A stretch of 63,596 nt of DNA. Source: an uncultured Bacteroidales bacterium. Lineage in GTDB: Bacteria > Bacteroidota > Bacteroidia > Bacteroidales > Muribaculaceae. The position numbers were made by a program, and so were the translations under genes. The notes under the pieces are model-generated. The model saw only the letters and a program-made list of their open reading frames with translations. It made no database searches and was not told the DNA's origin. Of the stretch, positions 16,361-25,383 are shown in pieces (the stretch's first letter is position 1; each line of letters starts with the position of its first letter). The stretch covers positions 1 through 63,596 of the forward strand of contig CADAAI010000029.1 in NCBI GenBank assembly GCA_902785925.1. Reading direction: 5' to 3'.

Positions 16361-16921
16361 TTAGAAACGATAGCCGATTGCAATTTGGGCATTGCCGTGT
16401 TTTTCGTGGTGAACTCTCATGAATTCAGTGAAACTCATAGTGTAGCGAGCCTGGACAAACACATCGTTGGCGATGTTATAGGTCATACCCAATCCAGCAC
16501 CAAAATCAACAGTCTTGGTGATACCACTCATATCAACTGCTGAACCTCCACCCTTAGGCGTGTACTTGCTGTAGACATTGAATCCCAATTGCGGGCCCAA
16601 GTCGATACTAAAAGCAGGAACCACATAGATCTTAAGCATTACAGGGATGTTGACGTAATTGGCATGGAAAGTATTGCCTAATGAATTCTTACCACCTTGC
16701 GCAGCAAATACAACTTCAGGAGCAATGCCAATTAAATCAGTTGCCCTGTACTCAGCAAAAAGTCCGGCTTGATAGCCAAACACAATATCATGATCTACAC
16801 CTTCACCCCAGAAGTGAGTCAGATCAACTCCAACCTTAGGGCCAAAAGTGAATCTCTTCTGTGCTGTTACCACACCAGCAGTCAACAGCATGCACATAAG
16901 TGCGATAGCAATTTTCTTCAT
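16361..16921 (-). CDS. Outer membrane beta-barrel protein (porin-like)
   Basis: This 186-residue protein has a signal peptide (MKKIAIALMCMLLTAGVVTA) and an eight-strand-type barrel with alternating hydrophobic residues and a terminal aromatic (IAIGYRF). The segments FGPKVGVDLTHFWGE, YQAGLFAEYRATDLIGIAPEV and PQLGFNVYSKYTP fit the small outer-membrane beta-barrel family common in Bacteroidales (PorT/OmpX-like). Substrate or partner is unknown. A TATATTTG box (minus strand, 16984-16991) lies upstream. Confidence 0.85.
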   Translation of the reverse strand: MKKIAIALMCMLLTAGVVTAQKRFTFGPKVGVDLTHFWGEGVDHDIVFGYQAGLFAEYRATDLIGIAPEVVFAAQGGKNSLGNTFHANYVNIPVMLKIYVVPAFSIDLGPQLGFNVYSKYTPKGGGSAVDMSGITKTVDFGAGLGMTYNIANDVFVQARYTMSFTEFMRVHHEKHGNAQIAIGYRF

Positions 16922-17034
16922 AAATAGGAATTATTGGTTAACAAATAATAAAACAGTTCATTCAACAGTTGCTTGTCAAAGCACAAATATAAGCACCAAA
17001 ATTAAGATTTGCAAGAAATTAGGCTATAATAATA

Positions 17035-17062
17035 AAAAAAACGTCCTTACTGGACGTTTTTT
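17035..17062 (-). terminator. Terminator of frr
   Basis: ACGTCC and GGACGT around TTACT, flanked by A and T runs that extend the stem. It lies just after the frr stop on the minus strand. Confidence 0.88.
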
Positions 17063-17088
17063 TGTGCTTTCTGTAACCAAAACAAGGG

Positions 17089-17649
17089 TTACACTGTGAG
17101 TATTTCCTTCTCCTTAGCGGCAAATACCTCGTCGATTTTCTTCAAGAACTTGTCGTGGAGTTTCTGAACTTTCTCCTCGCCGTCCTTCTGAGCATCCTCA
17201 GGCATGCCATCTTTAACAGCCTTCTTGAGGCCCTCAATCATCTCGCGACGTGCATTGCGCACACTTACCTTAGCCTTTTCGGTCTCGGCTTTAGCGTCCT
17301 TAACAAGTTGCTTGCGGCGCTCCTCGGTCAATGGAGGGAAGTTGAGGCGGATAATCTCGCCATTGTTCTCAGGAGTAATACCAATGTTGGAGTCGAGAAT
17401 AGCCTTCTCAATAACCTTAATCATGGGTTTCTCCCAAGGAGTGATAGTGATGCTGCGAGCATCGGGCACGGCAACGTTTGCCACATTGGCGATAGGCATC
17501 ATCGAGCCGTAATATTCGACCTTAACGGGGTCAAGGATTTTGGGATTGGCCTTGCCGGCGCGCACGCGCGACAGGGTCTCATCGAGATAAGCTACAGCCT
17601 CGTTCATTTTCTTCTCGGCTGCATCAAGAAAAGTTTTTACGTCTGCCAT
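17089..17649 (-). CDS. frr: Ribosome recycling factor
   Basis: This 186-residue cytosolic protein splits post-termination ribosomes with EF-G. The full family pattern is seen: [21 protein letters not shown] near the start, [17 protein letters not shown], then [32 protein letters not shown] and the helical tail. Length is standard. It is preceded by a 140-nt AT-rich gap. Confidence 0.97.
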   Translation of the reverse strand: MADVKTFLDAAEKKMNEAVAYLDETLSRVRAGKANPKILDPVKVEYYGSMMPIANVANVAVPDARSITITPWEKPMIKVIEKAILDSNIGITPENNGEIIRLNFPPLTEERRKQLVKDAKAETEKAKVSVRNARREMIEGLKKAVKDGMPEDAQKDGEEKVQKLHDKFLKKIDEVFAAKEKEILTV

Positions 17650-17787
17650 AATTGTATATATTTTAAGTTAATAATATCAGTTTTTAGAAAAACGTCACGA
17701 AAATATACATTTTTTATCACCACTGCAAGAAAAATGCCAAAAAAGTGAATAATCAAGAACACAACTCGAAGCAACTAAGCAAATATC

Positions 17788-18675
17788 TCATTGTTTCACT
17801 GGTTCCATGTGCAATGTGATGTGAGTGTCGTCGCCAAAGCGTTCCTTGAGTTTTCGTTCTACCTGGCTAGTTAAGTCATGAGCTTTGAGAAGCGACACAC
17901 TACCGTCCATGCGGATGTGAGCTTCGATAGCGATGCGGTTGCCTATGCGCCGTGTGCGCAGATTGTGAGGCTCACTCACCCCGGGGAACGAGGTGATGAT
18001 TTCCTCAATTTCACGCTCAGTATCTTCGGGAAGCGAACCTTCGGTGAGCTCACCGATGCTTGTTCGCAAAAGTCCCGCTGCGACTTTCACAAGGAACAAT
18101 CCCACGACAATAGAAGCTATTGGGTCGAGCACTGTCCAACGATCGCCAAGCAAGATTGCACCGCCGATGCCTATTGCAGCGGCTATCGATGACAACGCAT
18201 CGCTGCGATGATGCCAAGCATTGGCCACAACAGCCTGAGAATTAAGCTTCTTCCCCTTATAAGCGGTGTATTGATAAAGCACTTCCTTGACTGCTATTGA
18301 GAGCAATGCTGCCCACAAAGCCAGCTGTCCAGGTGCCTCAAGATCGGCTCCACCAGCCCAATCAATAAGTGCTAGTACTCCCGACACTATAATTCCTACA
18401 GCAGCCACTACTAAGGCAATACCAATGAAAAATGTTGCAATCGTCTCAAATTTTCCATGCCCATAATCGTGCGAACGGTCTTGTGGCTTAGCGCTGACAC
18501 TCACAAACACCAGCACAATGATATCGGTAACAAAGTCTGACAAGGAGTGCACAGCATCGGCTATCATTGCTGAGCTATGACCCAAAATCCCTGCAATGAG
18601 TTTGAAAATCATCAACGCAACATTTCCTGCGCCCCCTACAAGGGTAACTTTCTGTATTTCACGCTCTCGTGTCAT
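17788..18675 (-). CDS. Cation diffusion facilitator transporter
   Basis: I take the ATG at 18675 (295 residues, MTREREIQKV); a longer frame uses a TTG inside the neighbouring gene. The protein has six transmembrane helices and a cytosolic C-terminal domain (from about residue 200). The metal site residues are seen in DAVHSLSDFVTD (helix 2) and WHHRSDALSS (helix 5). It should export Zn, Fe, Mn or a similar divalent cation in exchange for protons; the metal cannot be told from sequence. It starts 31 nt after the M16 peptidase stop. Confidence 0.92.
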   Translation of the reverse strand: MTREREIQKVTLVGGAGNVALMIFKLIAGILGHSSAMIADAVHSLSDFVTDIIVLVFVSVSAKPQDRSHDYGHGKFETIATFFIGIALVVAAVGIIVSGVLALIDWAGGADLEAPGQLALWAALLSIAVKEVLYQYTAYKGKKLNSQAVVANAWHHRSDALSSIAAAIGIGGAILLGDRWTVLDPIASIVVGLFLVKVAAGLLRTSIGELTEGSLPEDTEREIEEIITSFPGVSEPHNLRTRRIGNRIAIEAHIRMDGSVSLLKAHDLTSQVERKLKERFGDDTHITLHMEPVKQ

Positions 18676-18706
18676 GAACAAAGACCTTATTAATTCTTTA
18701 AAACAA

Positions 18707-19939
18707 TTATTTAAAAGTAAGAATAGAGCAATTGTCAATTACCAACTGCTGGGCTGCTTGCTGTAGCTGCTCGGGGGTAACCCCGAGGATGCAGTCGATA
18801 TTTTCTTGCAACGTGCTCACTGCGTTATAATAGAGGAGACCTCGTCCTGCAGCCATAGCGGCAACCTCGGCGCTATCGCTGGCGACAAGCATCTGCCCAC
18901 AGTATTGCCGCTTATAGGCATCGAGACGACGCTCGCTCAATGGTGCTTGAGCCAGCGAGTCGATAGTGTTATCAATTAATCGCAAAGCCTTCTTGAGTTT
19001 CTCGTGCTCGCATCCAAGATAAATTTGTATCATTCCGCAGTCGGTGAATGTCACTAGGGATGACTCCACGGTGTAGACCAAGCCTCGTTTCTCACGCAAG
19101 CTCACGTTCAACAGCGAGTTCATGCCCGGTCCACCAAGGATGTTATTGAGCAAAGCAAACGCGAAACGCCAGTCGTCATACATGCCAGGCACCCTTGCTC
19201 CCACGATTGTGTGCGACTGATGTAGCCCCAAATCCACCACTTTGCGCTGAGGCGCTACTGCGACAGGAGCTTTGCGTTTGAGTCCCTTTTTGGCATGCGA
19301 CAGGATGCCAAAGTATCGCTCGGCAAGACGAACCACCTTATCGTGTGATGTGCTTCCCAGCGAGAAGAACACCATATTGCTGGGCACATACAAGCGTTTT
19401 AGCCAATCGAAACAATGCCCTGAAGTGAGCAGGCGCAAATCTTTCTCTTCGCCCAAAATGTTATGCCCCAACTGACTACCAGCAAGGAGCATATCTTCAA
19501 AGTCATCATAAACCGCCTCGCTGGGAGTGTCGCGATAGCTTGCCACCTCTTCAAGCACAACGTCAAGTTCGGTCGAAAGTTCGTGCTCAGGGAAAACAGA
19601 GTTCTCCACAAGGTCGGCTATCAACTCTACAGCACGCTCCAAGTGCTCCACAGGAAAGATGCAATAGAGCATAGTACTCTCCTTGGTAGTGTAGGCATTG
19701 AGCTCACCACCCACTTGCTCCATGCGATTGTTGATGCGTGTTGACGAGCGCCGCTTTGTTCCCTTGAAAATGGTGTGCTCAACAAAATGTGCCAATCCAT
19801 ACTGCCCATCAAGCTCATCGCGACTGCCAGCATTAACTGCCAGCCCACACCATGCCACAGGCGAGTTGCGCTGCACATGCACCATGCGCAGCCCATTGGC
19901 AAGAGTGTGAAGATATATGTTTTCGTTGTTATTCATCAA
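18707..19939 (-). CDS. M16 family zinc peptidase
   Basis: This 410-residue protein is a single-chain M16B peptidase of the processing-peptidase type. The inverted zinc motif HFVEH (in GLAHFVEHTIFKGT) is near residue 47, and the third ligand glutamate lies in VVLEEVASYRD about 75 residues later. There is no signal peptide, so it acts in the cytosol. The second half is the usual inactive-like M16 domain. It probably shares a transcript with the CDF gene. Confidence 0.93.
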   Translation of the reverse strand: MMNNNENIYLHTLANGLRMVHVQRNSPVAWCGLAVNAGSRDELDGQYGLAHFVEHTIFKGTKRRSSTRINNRMEQVGGELNAYTTKESTMLYCIFPVEHLERAVELIADLVENSVFPEHELSTELDVVLEEVASYRDTPSEAVYDDFEDMLLAGSQLGHNILGEEKDLRLLTSGHCFDWLKRLYVPSNMVFFSLGSTSHDKVVRLAERYFGILSHAKKGLKRKAPVAVAPQRKVVDLGLHQSHTIVGARVPGMYDDWRFAFALLNNILGGPGMNSLLNVSLREKRGLVYTVESSLVTFTDCGMIQIYLGCEHEKLKKALRLIDNTIDSLAQAPLSERRLDAYKRQYCGQMLVASDSAEVAAMAAGRGLLYYNAVSTLQENIDCILGVTPEQLQQAAQQLVIDNCSILTFK

Positions 19940-19961
19940 GAGGAGTTAAGGAATAATAACC

Positions 19962-19983
19962 TTTAGCCGCATTAGCGGCTAAA
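19962..19983. terminator. Perfect hairpin between S24 repressor and M16 gene
   Basis: TTTAGCCGC, ATTA, GCGGCTAAA: a perfect 9-bp stem with a 4-nt loop. The following T-run is poor, so it may act as an attenuator or RNA-stability element and not as a full terminator. Confidence 0.65.
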
Positions 19984-19998
19984 CTTAACATTAAATAC

Positions 19999-20697
19999 TT
20001 ACATTCTCGTATCAACATGGATGATGTTTTGCACAAACATCAGGTCACGGATTTCGCTCCGCTCAATTTCCATGTCATCATATTTCTTATTCTCACTGCG
20101 CAGAATGACCATCGCAGGGTCATCGTGACGACGTATGTACTTGACCAAACGGTAATCATCAAGGATTACAACATAAATTTGCCCCCAGAAGATTTGGCGC
20201 ATGTTGCTTAACTCGCGCACAGCAATATAGTCACCATTGCGAATAACGGGGCTCATAGAGTCGCCACTCACGCGCACGATGCGGCACTGGCTACTTGTCA
20301 TGTCGGGAAGGTCGACAAAGCCTACGATCTGGTCGTCGGTAAACATGCGTGCCTGAGGCTGGTAACCAGCTGTCACGTCGATATCATAGACTGGCGTGCC
20401 ACGCTTTGCCATCACAGCGCTAGGTTGAGTCACAATACGGGACTCGGGCACAGTGACAAGCGGTTGTGGCTGCTGCTTGGCAAATGGCAAGTCCTCACCC
20501 GTCTCGAGCCACTGCTTCGAAACCCCAAGGTTCACCACAATCTTATTTATAAGCGCCTCACTCATTGCCAAGCGCCCGTTTAGGTACTTCGACAGATTGG
20601 AGGTGTCGACATCAATCTTTTGAGCAAAATCCACCTGACGGTAGTTCAACTCTTTCATTAAGAACTTAATACGTTCGGCTACTCCATTGTTATCCAT
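19999..20697 (-). CDS. XRE-HTH / S24 peptidase-type repressor
   Basis: I choose the ATG at 20697 (232 residues), 14 nt after the predicted transcription start. Residues 4-65 form an XRE helix-turn-helix (YRQVDFAQKIDVDTSNLSKY). Residues 100-232 form a LexA/CI-like S24 domain with the serine in VSGDSMSPVI (Ser147), the lysine in YRLVKYI (Lys186) and an Ala-Gly pair (110-111, DVTAGYQ) at the usual self-cleavage position. It may therefore be inactivated by stress-linked self-cleavage. Its own promoter boxes lie within two palindromes, which implies autorepression. No phage genes are near. Confidence 0.88.
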   Translation of the reverse strand: MDNNGVAERIKFLMKELNYRQVDFAQKIDVDTSNLSKYLNGRLAMSEALINKIVVNLGVSKQWLETGEDLPFAKQQPQPLVTVPESRIVTQPSAVMAKRGTPVYDIDVTAGYQPQARMFTDDQIVGFVDLPDMTSSQCRIVRVSGDSMSPVIRNGDYIAVRELSNMRQIFWGQIYVVILDDYRLVKYIRRHDDPAMVILRSENKKYDDMEIERSEIRDLMFVQNIIHVDTRM

Positions 20698-20710
20698 AGT
20701 AATATAATTA

Positions 20711-20749
20711 TTTGTGGCAAATTTACCACAAAATTGGCAAATTACCAAA
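20711..20749 (-). promoter_or_regulatory. Promoter with two overlapping operators
   Basis: On the minus strand the -33 TTTG (20746-20749) and -7 TAAATTTG (20718-20725) are 20 bp apart. A 22-bp near-perfect palindrome (TTTGTGG...CCACAAA, 20711-20732) covers the -7 box, and a 15-bp one (TTGG...CCAA, 20734-20748) covers the -33 box. Both share the core TGGCAAATT(T)ACCA and their centres are about 20 bp apart, on the same DNA face. This is a typical autorepressor layout. Confidence 0.82.
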
Positions 20750-20844
20750 TATTTTCCTGTTTTTACAGACTATGAAAGACAAAAAAATATTTACGTTAGC
20801 AAACGCTTTATTAAAGACAATTGAAACAGCAGCCTTTTAAGATC

Positions 20845-22431
20845 TCATTTAGTGGATTTATAAGTGGCTTTTATAATTTCGGGGTTGCAATCGGGGTAGC
20901 CTTCATCGTTAGTGATTGTTGCTGAGCCATCGTCATGGAAATTAATGGTGAAGGTGTTGGGTATAATCCAATTGGTCCAATAAAACCGTAGCGATAAAGT
21001 CTTATTGTTAGCCCATGCATAGTTTCCCGCAACTGTGTAGTCACCCCTGTGACCATCTATTTTCTTGAGATTAACAGGCGACACGGTATTACTATAAGGT
21101 GGCACGTGTGACGTTGATATTTTAGCCCAGCGAAGATAAGCTGCTGGATACTTCTGCTCTGTACTGTCGGCGCTTGTGAGTGTAATATCATATCGTTGCT
21201 CACCCCCGTTGTAGTCGAGTTGCATAGTATTATAATGGCGTGCATTCTCTCCCAGCGAGAGAGTAATGCTCTTCATACCATTGCTCTCATTGCCCACGAG
21301 CATCTTAAGCGACAATGTGGCTAGGTAGTCAGTGAGATTGCGCTGAGCGTTCCCGTCGGCTGGCAGAGGTGCTTGTTTCACTCCTGGGATAAGCTTATCC
21401 CAAATAGTTGCAAGTTCCTTGCCAGTGTTTTCGGAAACTCCTGTAATCACCACGACGAGGTCTCGTTCGGGTGACATGACGATGAACTGACCATAAGCAC
21501 CATCGGCACGGAATGCACCAGGAAGCAAGCATCGCCACATTTGGTAGCAATATCCTTGGTTGGTGTCGGTTTGACGCTTGCCGAGCTTGCTGTAGTTGGT
21601 GTGCTTGCGCGAAGCCTCATCAATCCACTTGGCACTGATTAGTTGTTTGCCTTCCCACTTCCCCTTATTCATTATGCAGATGCCGGCTTTAGCCATCGAC
21701 TCGGCAGCGAGGCGCAGTCCCCATCCGCCCACATTGATGCCATCGGGACTTTCCTCCCAGTCGGCCTCGTAGATTCCTAGCGGATGGAAGAAACGCTCGT
21801 TAAGAAATTCCAACAATTTCATGCCCGTTAGGCGCTGAACGATTGCAGCTAGCATGAATGTGCACATTGAGTCATACTGGAATTTTCCAAGTTTAGTTAC
21901 AGGCTGAGCAAGCCATGTGCGTGCCCAATCCTTACTTTCCTGACGCAGTTCTAGCGACGGCTTTATGCCGGCAGTCATTGTGAGCAAGTGTTTTACTGTC
22001 ATTGCTTTAAGAGCCACACTCTTCGCTTTTGGCGCTTTATCGGGTAAAAGGTCTATCACCTTGTCGTTAACCGAAAGCTTGCCCTCATCAACAAGCATTC
22101 CAATGGCAAGCATGGTAAAGGTCTTGCTACATGAGTAAAGAGTGTGCACATCCTCTTGGGTGAAAGGGGCTGGATGTGCCTCGGCAATCACCTTGCCATG
22201 TCGCACCACCATAACGTGATGGATGTCGGTTTGCGGAACCGCCATCAAAGCTTTGACAAACTGACTGATAGCATCAGGATCTACACCTTCCTGTGCTGGA
22301 GTACTTCGAGGCAGCTCAGTGTTATTTATCGCATTGTCGACTTCAGACTTGGCTTGCTGGCTCGACGCTCCACAACTCACACTCAAAGTAAAAAGCGCCA
22401 GAACAAGTATTAGACTCTTAGAAATATTCAT
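20845..22431 (-). CDS. Serine hydrolase lipoprotein (beta-lactamase class C fold)
   Basis: This 528-residue protein has a lipobox (LSVSC, Cys20) and a beta-lactamase/esterase domain (about residues 40-360). The SxxK motif is Ser100-Cys-Ser-Lys103 in LYSCSKTFTML, and a YxS/N-type motif is Tyr186-Asp-Ser188. A second all-beta domain (about 365-528) follows. Known relatives are esterases, D-aminopeptidases or inactive penicillin-binding-like proteins; true beta-lactamase activity is unlikely. It lies 11 nt after the LRR-dockerin-DUF4886 gene, so they are co-transcribed. Confidence 0.88.
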   Translation of the reverse strand: MNISKSLILVLALFTLSVSCGASSQQAKSEVDNAINNTELPRSTPAQEGVDPDAISQFVKALMAVPQTDIHHVMVVRHGKVIAEAHPAPFTQEDVHTLYSCSKTFTMLAIGMLVDEGKLSVNDKVIDLLPDKAPKAKSVALKAMTVKHLLTMTAGIKPSLELRQESKDWARTWLAQPVTKLGKFQYDSMCTFMLAAIVQRLTGMKLLEFLNERFFHPLGIYEADWEESPDGINVGGWGLRLAAESMAKAGICIMNKGKWEGKQLISAKWIDEASRKHTNYSKLGKRQTDTNQGYCYQMWRCLLPGAFRADGAYGQFIVMSPERDLVVVITGVSENTGKELATIWDKLIPGVKQAPLPADGNAQRNLTDYLATLSLKMLVGNESNGMKSITLSLGENARHYNTMQLDYNGGEQRYDITLTSADSTEQKYPAAYLRWAKISTSHVPPYSNTVSPVNLKKIDGHRGDYTVAGNYAWANNKTLSLRFYWTNWIIPNTFTINFHDDGSATITNDEGYPDCNPEIIKATYKSTK

Positions 22432-22442
22432 AATAGCAGTTA

Positions 22443-24314
22443 TTATTCGATCGTTGTAATAGATAACGGATTCTCAATGGCTTTAATTGCGCACAGCTTG
22501 GCAACTGCACGGTTTTCCTCGCTCATGCCCACTGGCGCCCCATTGATTTCCTGAATGTTCTTCATGAGGAGCCACTGCTGGTCGATCCAAGTAGTATCGG
22601 TCCACACGCGATCGCGCAAGCAATAACGCGCAAGCAATGTGGCAGTAGCAGCATAGGCTTCTATCAGGCATGGGATTCCGTCTTGCAGGTGCAGGTGGTC
22701 GAAGAGATGCCCAAAATCGCCCAACGAATCGAGCGGTGTGGTGCGGGCATTCTGTATGGCAGTGCCACAGGGCAACAGCAGGTCTATCCCGGTGTCGCTC
22801 TGCACGTTGCGCACACATTCCAGTATGCGTTCAAACATCTGCACGCTGGTTGTGTCGGGGGCAAGACGATCAAGCCCATCGGGATAGGACGGCGTGATGA
22901 GCCAAGCATACTCATGTTGCCATGTAGCCCGCTCATCAACCCATTCAATAATCTGGTTAAGATAAGGCTGATAGGTGCTGTAGTCGCGCGACATGTTGGA
23001 TTGTTGCTGTAACGCAATGACATCCCACGCTTCACTAGCAAGGACCTCGCTCATTGTAGCCTCTCGCCGCACATTCCAAGCATGAGCGCCATGCGACCAG
23101 AAATATCTGAAACTCGTGGCGAGTCCATCGCTAATTGGCGCATAGGTAGTTGAATCGAGGGCGTTGTAGAACGCATTGAGCCCACCACCACCTATGTACA
23201 TAATTCCTAGCTTAAGATATATCTCAGGCGCCACCGCTTTCATAATAAATGGCACGTAGCTAAGTGCATCGAGCGAGTAGCTATTGCCTATTGATAGCAC
23301 ACGCAGGGTGTCGGTCACCACGTGACGATCTACCTCGATGTGTACATCTTTATAATATATGGTGTCGGACCCCATCTCAAAATACATAATCGCATTCAAT
23401 GAGGCGCCTGTGCTGTAATCTTTATTGCTGAGGAAGAAACCATGATTCCCATCGGCAAGCTCTACCGCGCCACCTAGTGGCAGCGTTCCTTTCATCATCT
23501 CAAGACCCAATGGAACTACACAAGCATTCTCGTTATCATAAGCTACAATAGTAAACTCATCGCCAACTGCCATGTGCAGACTATCCCCCACCCTTCGATC
23601 CACGCGACAAGTCTTCGGATTAAAGTAAGCGAAACAATAGCCCCGGTCACCCACGCCACTGGTATTACCCCAAAGCAAAGCGTCGTAAACAGCAGTGACA
23701 TCACCGGCATTCACAACACTGTCGCCATTGGCGTCGGCATAAGCCTCTCGAAACCCCAGTATTTTGTCATAAACTTGCGTGACATCGGCCGAATTGACCA
23801 CGCCGTCACGATTAACGTCGCACAGATTGGCACTGCGTGGTTCGGACTCGACGTCAACCAACACTTTGAGAGTGCCGTCATATTGAGAATAGGAGTCGAT
23901 ATTGTCGCCATCAACGGCAAGCAACTTGCCTGCAGGAACGTGTGGCAGTAGCACCTGCGGATTGGACACATGAGAGAAAATTGTGGTCAAGGCATCGCAA
24001 CCATCAAAAGCACCTTCCTCAACACTCTCCAAAGTGCTGGGTATTGACAACGAAGTTAGAGACGAGCAACCAACAAAAGCATCATGTCCTATTGCAACAA
24101 CTGAATAGCACACTCCGTCGTGCTGCACTTGCTCAGGAATCACAATTCCTTTAGCATCTTCATTACCAACCAGGCAGACATTGGTACCACCGTCCATCAC
24201 TAGATAGAAGCCGCCGTCGCTCATGATAGTATCGCCAAATTGCGCCGCATTTAGCCCTAAGAACGGCAAAAACGACACTGCAAAAAATAATATTTTGGCA
24301 AGATAATTATTCAT
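22443..24314 (-). CDS. Secreted LRR - dockerin-like - DUF4886 (SGNH-like) protein
   Basis: This 623-residue protein has a signal peptide (1-23), a BspA-type leucine-rich repeat segment (about 55-130, GHDAFVGCSSLTSLSIP), two dockerin-like calcium loops (about 165-216: DVNRDGVVNSADVTQVYD and DANGDSVVNAGDVTAVYD), and a C-terminal DUF4886 domain (about 330-600). The last starts LRVLSIGNSYSLDAL, has AWDVIALQQQSN, and ends FGHLFDHLHLQDGIPCL, an SGNH-like arrangement suggesting a carbohydrate esterase. The unusual order places dockerin repeats between an LRR and a hydrolase. Confidence 0.85.
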   Translation of the reverse strand: MNNYLAKILFFAVSFLPFLGLNAAQFGDTIMSDGGFYLVMDGGTNVCLVGNEDAKGIVIPEQVQHDGVCYSVVAIGHDAFVGCSSLTSLSIPSTLESVEEGAFDGCDALTTIFSHVSNPQVLLPHVPAGKLLAVDGDNIDSYSQYDGTLKVLVDVESEPRSANLCDVNRDGVVNSADVTQVYDKILGFREAYADANGDSVVNAGDVTAVYDALLWGNTSGVGDRGYCFAYFNPKTCRVDRRVGDSLHMAVGDEFTIVAYDNENACVVPLGLEMMKGTLPLGGAVELADGNHGFFLSNKDYSTGASLNAIMYFEMGSDTIYYKDVHIEVDRHVVTDTLRVLSIGNSYSLDALSYVPFIMKAVAPEIYLKLGIMYIGGGGLNAFYNALDSTTYAPISDGLATSFRYFWSHGAHAWNVRREATMSEVLASEAWDVIALQQQSNMSRDYSTYQPYLNQIIEWVDERATWQHEYAWLITPSYPDGLDRLAPDTTSVQMFERILECVRNVQSDTGIDLLLPCGTAIQNARTTPLDSLGDFGHLFDHLHLQDGIPCLIEAYAATATLLARYCLRDRVWTDTTWIDQQWLLMKNIQEINGAPVGMSEENRAVAKLCAIKAIENPLSITTIE

Positions 24315-24645
24315 CGCTTAATACGGATGCTTCACAGGTGCAAAATTCCACAAAAAAAACGAGATAAACAAGATGGGGTATAAAAAAACCTACGCCCGCT
24401 TTTCAAACAAAGCAGACGCAGACAACTAAAAAGGAATGTATTAATTACGATGGTTATATAATGATGAATGTTTTTCTCTTATTTCCATTGCAAATATAGC
24501 AGAAAGTTTGCTTTCGAAAAAAAATATCTTCGTTTGCTAATCGATATTTAAACTTTCTTAACATAAAATCCATAGTTTTTACAAAACTTTCCAAAAAACA
24601 TTGGTCCTTTTTGGTCCATTTAGGTTCAAATAGTATCTCAATTAC
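24315..24645. other. AT-rich gap upstream of the DUF4886 gene
   Basis: No gene is seen. A -7-like box (TATATTTG on the minus strand, 24491-24498) could drive the DUF4886/serine hydrolase operon with a leader of about 170 nt. A short tandem TTGGTCC pair lies at about 24600, after the methyltransferase-like stop. No clear terminator was found. Confidence 0.5.
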
Positions 24646-25365
24646 TTAGAACCATAGGAAAAAATGCTCGACATTGTATTTTTTTTGAACAACCAAAACT
24701 GCCGTCTTCTCGTTGGTAAATGACTGTCCATATTTCATGTGACTCTTAAGATGCTCCCACAACTGCTTCATCAAGTCGATACGGTGTATATTACGCAGCA
24801 CAATCACACATTCCTCGGTCAGCATTTCGTCTAGCTTCGACTTTAGTGGCTCGTAGTCTTCGGGGTTTGGAATTGAGTTTACCAGCACAAATTGAAGGTC
24901 TCCGTCGGCAAGATTGCCGCAATAGTCGTCGACTGCAACATCAAGCTGGTTGTAGCATTCTATGCGCTCAATGTTTGGAGCCAAAACATAACTAAGGACC
25001 GGAATGGACTCAACATAGGGCTCATAAAGCCACATTCTATTGGATGAGGAAACGCCGAGCATGCTTGTCGCAGTGAGACCATAGTTGGTTCCCACCTGCA
25101 GCAAATATTGTGGATTAAAGTAGTTGACGATGCGAAAAATCATTTTCAACTCCTTGAATGCCACCACACGGGGATGATTCTTCACGTCTCGCATCGATTG
25201 AACCACAGCACTACGCAGATTGTCAATCTCCTCATAGCAATAATAGGGCAACTGCTCACGCAGGACATGGCGCACGAAGTAGAAGGCAAAGGGTGAATGG
25301 ATGCCAAATCCCCTGCTGCGGTGATGACGGCTCAAAGCCGTGCTATATCTCTTGATGCGGCCCAA
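24646..25365 (-). CDS. Class I methyltransferase-like protein, TTG start
   Basis: This 239-residue protein has the N-terminal motif RHHRSRGFGIHSPFAF, typical of a Bacteroidetes family annotated as SAM-dependent methyltransferase. The SAM-binding strand is seen as YLLQVGTNYGLTATSML (about residues 89-105), with degenerate glycine motif. The only start that keeps the conserved N-terminus is TTG at 25365; no in-frame ATG lies between it and the YfhO stop 18 nt upstream. It is co-transcribed with yfhO. The substrate is unknown. Confidence 0.72.
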   Translation of the reverse strand: MGRIKRYSTALSRHHRSRGFGIHSPFAFYFVRHVLREQLPYYCYEEIDNLRSAVVQSMRDVKNHPRVVAFKELKMIFRIVNYFNPQYLLQVGTNYGLTATSMLGVSSSNRMWLYEPYVESIPVLSYVLAPNIERIECYNQLDVAVDDYCGNLADGDLQFVLVNSIPNPEDYEPLKSKLDEMLTEECVIVLRNIHRIDLMKQLWEHLKSHMKYGQSFTNEKTAVLVVQKKYNVEHFFLWF

Positions 25366-25383
25366 TTCGTTGGTCGATGAACG

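Noticed and set aside
19999..20697. Prophage region around the S24 repressor
   Set aside because: Neighbours are housekeeping or envelope genes, with no integrase, structural or lysis genes nearby.
20845..22431. Calling the serine hydrolase a class C beta-lactamase
   Set aside because: SxxK is present, but the lipoprotein anchor, the large C-terminal beta domain and the lack of a clear KTG motif fit an esterase or peptidase-like relative better.
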